This document shows, in pieces, positions 61,922-64,000 of a stretch of 64,000 nucleotides of DNA. Under the pieces are notes generated by a model. That model saw only the letters and a list, made by a program, of their open reading frames with translations. It made no database searches and was not told the DNA's origin. The stretch is taken from NCBI GenBank assembly GCA_965249745.1, contig OZ252252.1, positions 4,464,001 through 4,528,000 on the forward strand. Reading direction: 5' to 3'. Source of the DNA: JANYHH01 sp965249745 (lineage in GTDB: Bacteria > Deinococcota > Deinococci > Deinococcales > JAAFIG01). Numbering within the stretch: position 1 is the first letter of the stretch; the number at the start of each line of letters is the position of its first letter. The translations under genes and the position numbers were made by a program.

Positions 61922-62029
61922 GTGAACGAAGGTTCAAAAGCAACCGCAGGTGGAGAAACCGAGGTCGGTCCGCTCACGGTCAAAATCATCATAGTCGTCA
62001 TGGCGCTGCTGGGCTTTGGTCTAGCCTAG
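61922..62029 (+). CDS. Tiny single-pass membrane protein (35 residues)
   Basis: A hydrophilic N-terminus (VNEGSKATAGGETEVGPL) leads into a membrane helix (TVKIIIVVMALLGFGLA) that ends the protein. The start is GTG with a leaderless -10 box at the usual distance. It ends 6 bases before the next gene, suggesting coupled expression. Too short for family recognition; it may be a small partner of the large membrane-anchored protein downstream. Confidence 0.5.
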   Translation: MNEGSKATAGGETEVGPLTVKIIIVVMALLGFGLA

Positions 62030-62035
62030 CTCATC

Positions 62036-63634
62036 ATGGCTTTTCCGTTGACCCAAGAATACGCTGGCAGCGGCGGGTCTCGAGCGCGACTGGTAGTGTT
62101 TTTAATTCAAGTCTTCTGGCATCCGATCGGCGCGATAATCAGTGGATTGTTCGGGTTGTTCATGCTGTTCGCCGTTTTTTCCAAGTCTGGTAATGAGAAG
62201 CAGGGATCGCACCCGACAGGTTCGCAAGCTCCCGGAATCTCGGACAAACCCATCGCGCAGCGCCTCAGCGTGGTCGCGCTGATGTCTGACGGAAAGGCGC
62301 ATTTGTCCACCGATGCCTTGCAAAAAGCGCTCCATTACCTGAACCCAGCAGAGCCAGTAAAAGCCGAAGCTATCGAGTTCCCGGCTCCTAGCACCGGAGG
62401 CTGGCTGACTCGAGCCAGATTCGGGGTTCACGCGGTTCGCCTGACCGGGATTCCAGAACCGCTCAGTCAGAAGATTCAACTCGAGACTCTGTACCACTCG
62501 CTCTCTCGCCCCGAATGGCTCGAGCCGATGGGTCGTCACCGGGCGCAGATCGTCTTGCAGTACGAGCGCGGCACAGACAACCCGGCGGAGCAGATGCAGG
62601 CGCTGCACGTTGTCGCCAGCGCCCTCTTAGGGCTGGGCTTGCTCGGGATCGTGGACGAGGGCGCGACCAATGCGATTCCCAGCGCTGAGCTGGAACGGAA
62701 CTTTCAGACCAGAGAGTTACTGCTGTACGGCCGTCTGCTGCCCATCAACACCTTCACCGGAGTCGTGCAAAAGGTGCTGCCGGACGGTCGCGTCTGGTTC
62801 GCCTCGAGAGGCCACGAGCGCTTCGGGGCACCGAATTTCGCGTATCGCGGCACGAGCAATGAAGCCGGAATGGTGACGCAGCATTTCAATGATTTGCTGA
62901 ATTACATCTATCGCCACAAGGTCGTGATCGAGGCGGGACACACGACGGAACTGAGCGAGCATTTCGTGCGTTTCGCAGAACCCCAAGCTGACGAATCGTT
63001 CCTGGTTGACGGCAACACGACGACCCTGACGCTGCTCCCAGAGAACGAGTCGCAGCCCACAACCACGCCACCCTCGAGTCAGACGGTTTCTGAAGAGCGA
63101 GTTTCTGAACAGACTGGCTCAGGCCAGACAGTCTCAACCCAGACGCCGCTGGCTCCAGCAGCCGCGTACCGCCCATTGGGTGTGGACGAACTCGAGTGGA
63201 TTGATCGCCAGACCCAGCACGCCGAACGCATCCTGATGGGTTTCAGCGGCCAGGATTACGCGCAGCCCCGCGACCCGGCCGGGATCGTCGCGGATCTCAC
63301 GGCGTCTCTGGAACCAATCCGAGCGCGAGGCTACAGCCGCGAGCAACTGCACAAACTTGCCTTACCGTTTGGCTTGCTCTGCGGGTCGCAGGTCGTGCGG
63401 GCCCACGGCTATCTCTGGGCCCGACCCAGCGCGGACCGCTTCGTGGTTTACACCGCGAATGTGAACAGCCTCGATCCGGTCGAAATGATGCGAGGCGTCT
63501 TCCTCGAGAATGATGATGGGTTGAAGCTCAGCGCCACCTTCAACCTGTTCTCGCCTCAGACCCAGGACGCGGCCAAGAGGTCAAGCAGCCTCGCTGAGGA
63601 CGCGATTCCCGGCCTGCGATTGGGACTCAACTGA
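62036..63634 (+). CDS. Membrane-anchored protein of unknown function
   Basis: 532 residues. One hydrophobic segment near the N-terminus (PIGAIISGLFGLFMLFAVF) precedes a first domain (residues about 75-310, VALMSDGKAHLSTDALQKAL onward), a Gln/Thr/Ser-rich linker (about 330-375) and a C-terminal domain (ALPFGLLCGSQVVRAHGYLW, then DRFVVYTANVNSL). The first domain faintly resembles DUF4261 and the last DUF3806; both are guesses. It follows the tiny membrane protein by 6 bases. Confidence 0.7.
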   Translation: MAFPLTQEYAGSGGSRARLVVFLIQVFWHPIGAIISGLFGLFMLFAVFSKSGNEKQGSHPTGSQAPGISDKPIAQRLSVVALMSDGKAHLSTDALQKALHYLNPAEPVKAEAIEFPAPSTGGWLTRARFGVHAVRLTGIPEPLSQKIQLETLYHSLSRPEWLEPMGRHRAQIVLQYERGTDNPAEQMQALHVVASALLGLGLLGIVDEGATNAIPSAELERNFQTRELLLYGRLLPINTFTGVVQKVLPDGRVWFASRGHERFGAPNFAYRGTSNEAGMVTQHFNDLLNYIYRHKVVIEAGHTTELSEHFVRFAEPQADESFLVDGNTTTLTLLPENESQPTTTPPSSQTVSEERVSEQTGSGQTVSTQTPLAPAAAYRPLGVDELEWIDRQTQHAERILMGFSGQDYAQPRDPAGIVADLTASLEPIRARGYSREQLHKLALPFGLLCGSQVVRAHGYLWARPSADRFVVYTANVNSLDPVEMMRGVFLENDDGLKLSATFNLFSPQTQDAAKRSSSLAEDAIPGLRLGLN

Positions 63635-63673
63635 GAGAGACTGGTTTAGTAGATGTAGTTTAGTACACATAAT

Positions 63674-63973
63674 TTAATATACGTAGAACCCCTCGAGTCC
63701 GGTCGCCTCCGCCCATTGCGCTTCGACGCTGGCCACGCTGGCGTGCGTCGAACCCTTCCCGAGGAAGTGCAGCAGATGCTCGAGGTCGCTTTTGTTGCCC
63801 TCGGCGACGACTTCGACCCGACCGTCCGCCAGGTTTTCCACGTATCCCACTAGGCGCATATTCTCGGCGTGGCGTTGCACGTAGCGCCGGTAGCCCACAC
63901 CTTGCACGCCGCCACCCACCAAGGCGGTCAGGCGAAACTTTTTTTCAAACACGAAATCCACGTCGAAAAGCAT
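63674..63973 (-). CDS. acyP: Acylphosphatase
   Basis: 99 residues. Hydrolyses acyl phosphates such as carbamoyl phosphate. The catalytic arginine is in GGVQGVGYRRYVQ and the asparagine in YVENLADGRVEVVAEG. The protein is slightly longer than the usual 90 residues at the N-terminus (MLFDVDFVFEKKF), where no alternative ATG is available before the first strand. The gene begins 27 bases from the window edge, so its promoter is only partly visible. Confidence 0.92.
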   Translation of the reverse strand: MLFDVDFVFEKKFRLTALVGGGVQGVGYRRYVQRHAENMRLVGYVENLADGRVEVVAEGNKSDLEHLLHFLGKGSTHASVASVEAQWAEATGLEGFYVY

Positions 63974-64000
63974 ACCGCTCAGCCCGAAAAGCGAAGCGGC

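Overview
The window looks like a contiguous chromosomal segment from a moderately GC-rich bacterium, most probably a member of the Deinococcota (Deinococcus-Thermus). The clues are: a Thermus-like archaeal/eukaryal-type prolyl-tRNA synthetase ending in tyrosine; many genes with a TANNNT -10 box exactly 6-7 bases before the start codon, the leaderless arrangement known from Deinococcus; an RNase P protein with an N-terminal extension; yqeK-LCP-rsfS gene order; Nudix multiplicity; a carotenoid lycopene cyclase; and a T-box leader. The phylum is an inference from gene content, not a phylogeny.

Layout. 1-913: end of ssb, then rpsR and rplI. 1107-8168: a membrane protein of unknown function, a PfkB sugar kinase, phosphoglucomutase, RdgB and citrate synthase. 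8255-8535: a 23-bp satellite and a dispersed repeat. 8581-12213 (minus): DUF4129-like protein, MoxR ATPase and DUF58. 12448-15591: proS, small unknown genes and a VapBC-like pair. 15834-18339: yqeK, an LCP-family protein and rsfS. 18665-24576: two genes of possible sulfur-linked role, the sulfate ABC transporter (sbp-cysTWA) and a divergent Rrf2 regulator. 24911-27648: tldD-tldE. 27866-31226 (minus): two tandem paralogues of unknown function. 31455-33351: aroQ, an N-carbamoylputrescine amidase-like gene and an unknown gene. 33729-35831: a subtilisin-like lipoprotein. 35883-39565 (minus): a heterodimeric ABC exporter. 39739-44048: a dead transposase, a PQQ-like propeller protein and a pseudokinase. 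44462-48629: HesB/IscA, an M20 peptidase and the minus-strand rpmH-rnpA-yidD-yidC cluster. 48801-50511: lycopene cyclase overlapped by a REP-associated transposase. 50686-56642 (minus): a T-box leader, a triple-Nudix protein, three accessory genes and valS. 56662-63973: GH20-like hexosaminidase, ABC exporter, EamA transporter, a tiny membrane protein, a large unknown protein and acylphosphatase.

The strongest non-gene signal is the palindrome CTCGAG. I counted 22 in the first 6.01 kb, where about 2 are expected at this base composition. It occurs in all reading frames, in intergenic DNA and as inverted pairs inside terminator-like hairpins. It is missing from an AT-rich inserted gene next to valS. 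A second theme is REP-like palindromes: one pair flanks the RAYT transposase in inverted orientation with a compensatory base change, and GTAG-headed hairpins lie in several intergenic regions and once in frame inside a Nudix domain. A third is cis-regulation: a T-box separated from valS by four genes, two matched promoters that link the sulfate operon with a DUF4395 gene pair, and the recurring leaderless promoter pattern.
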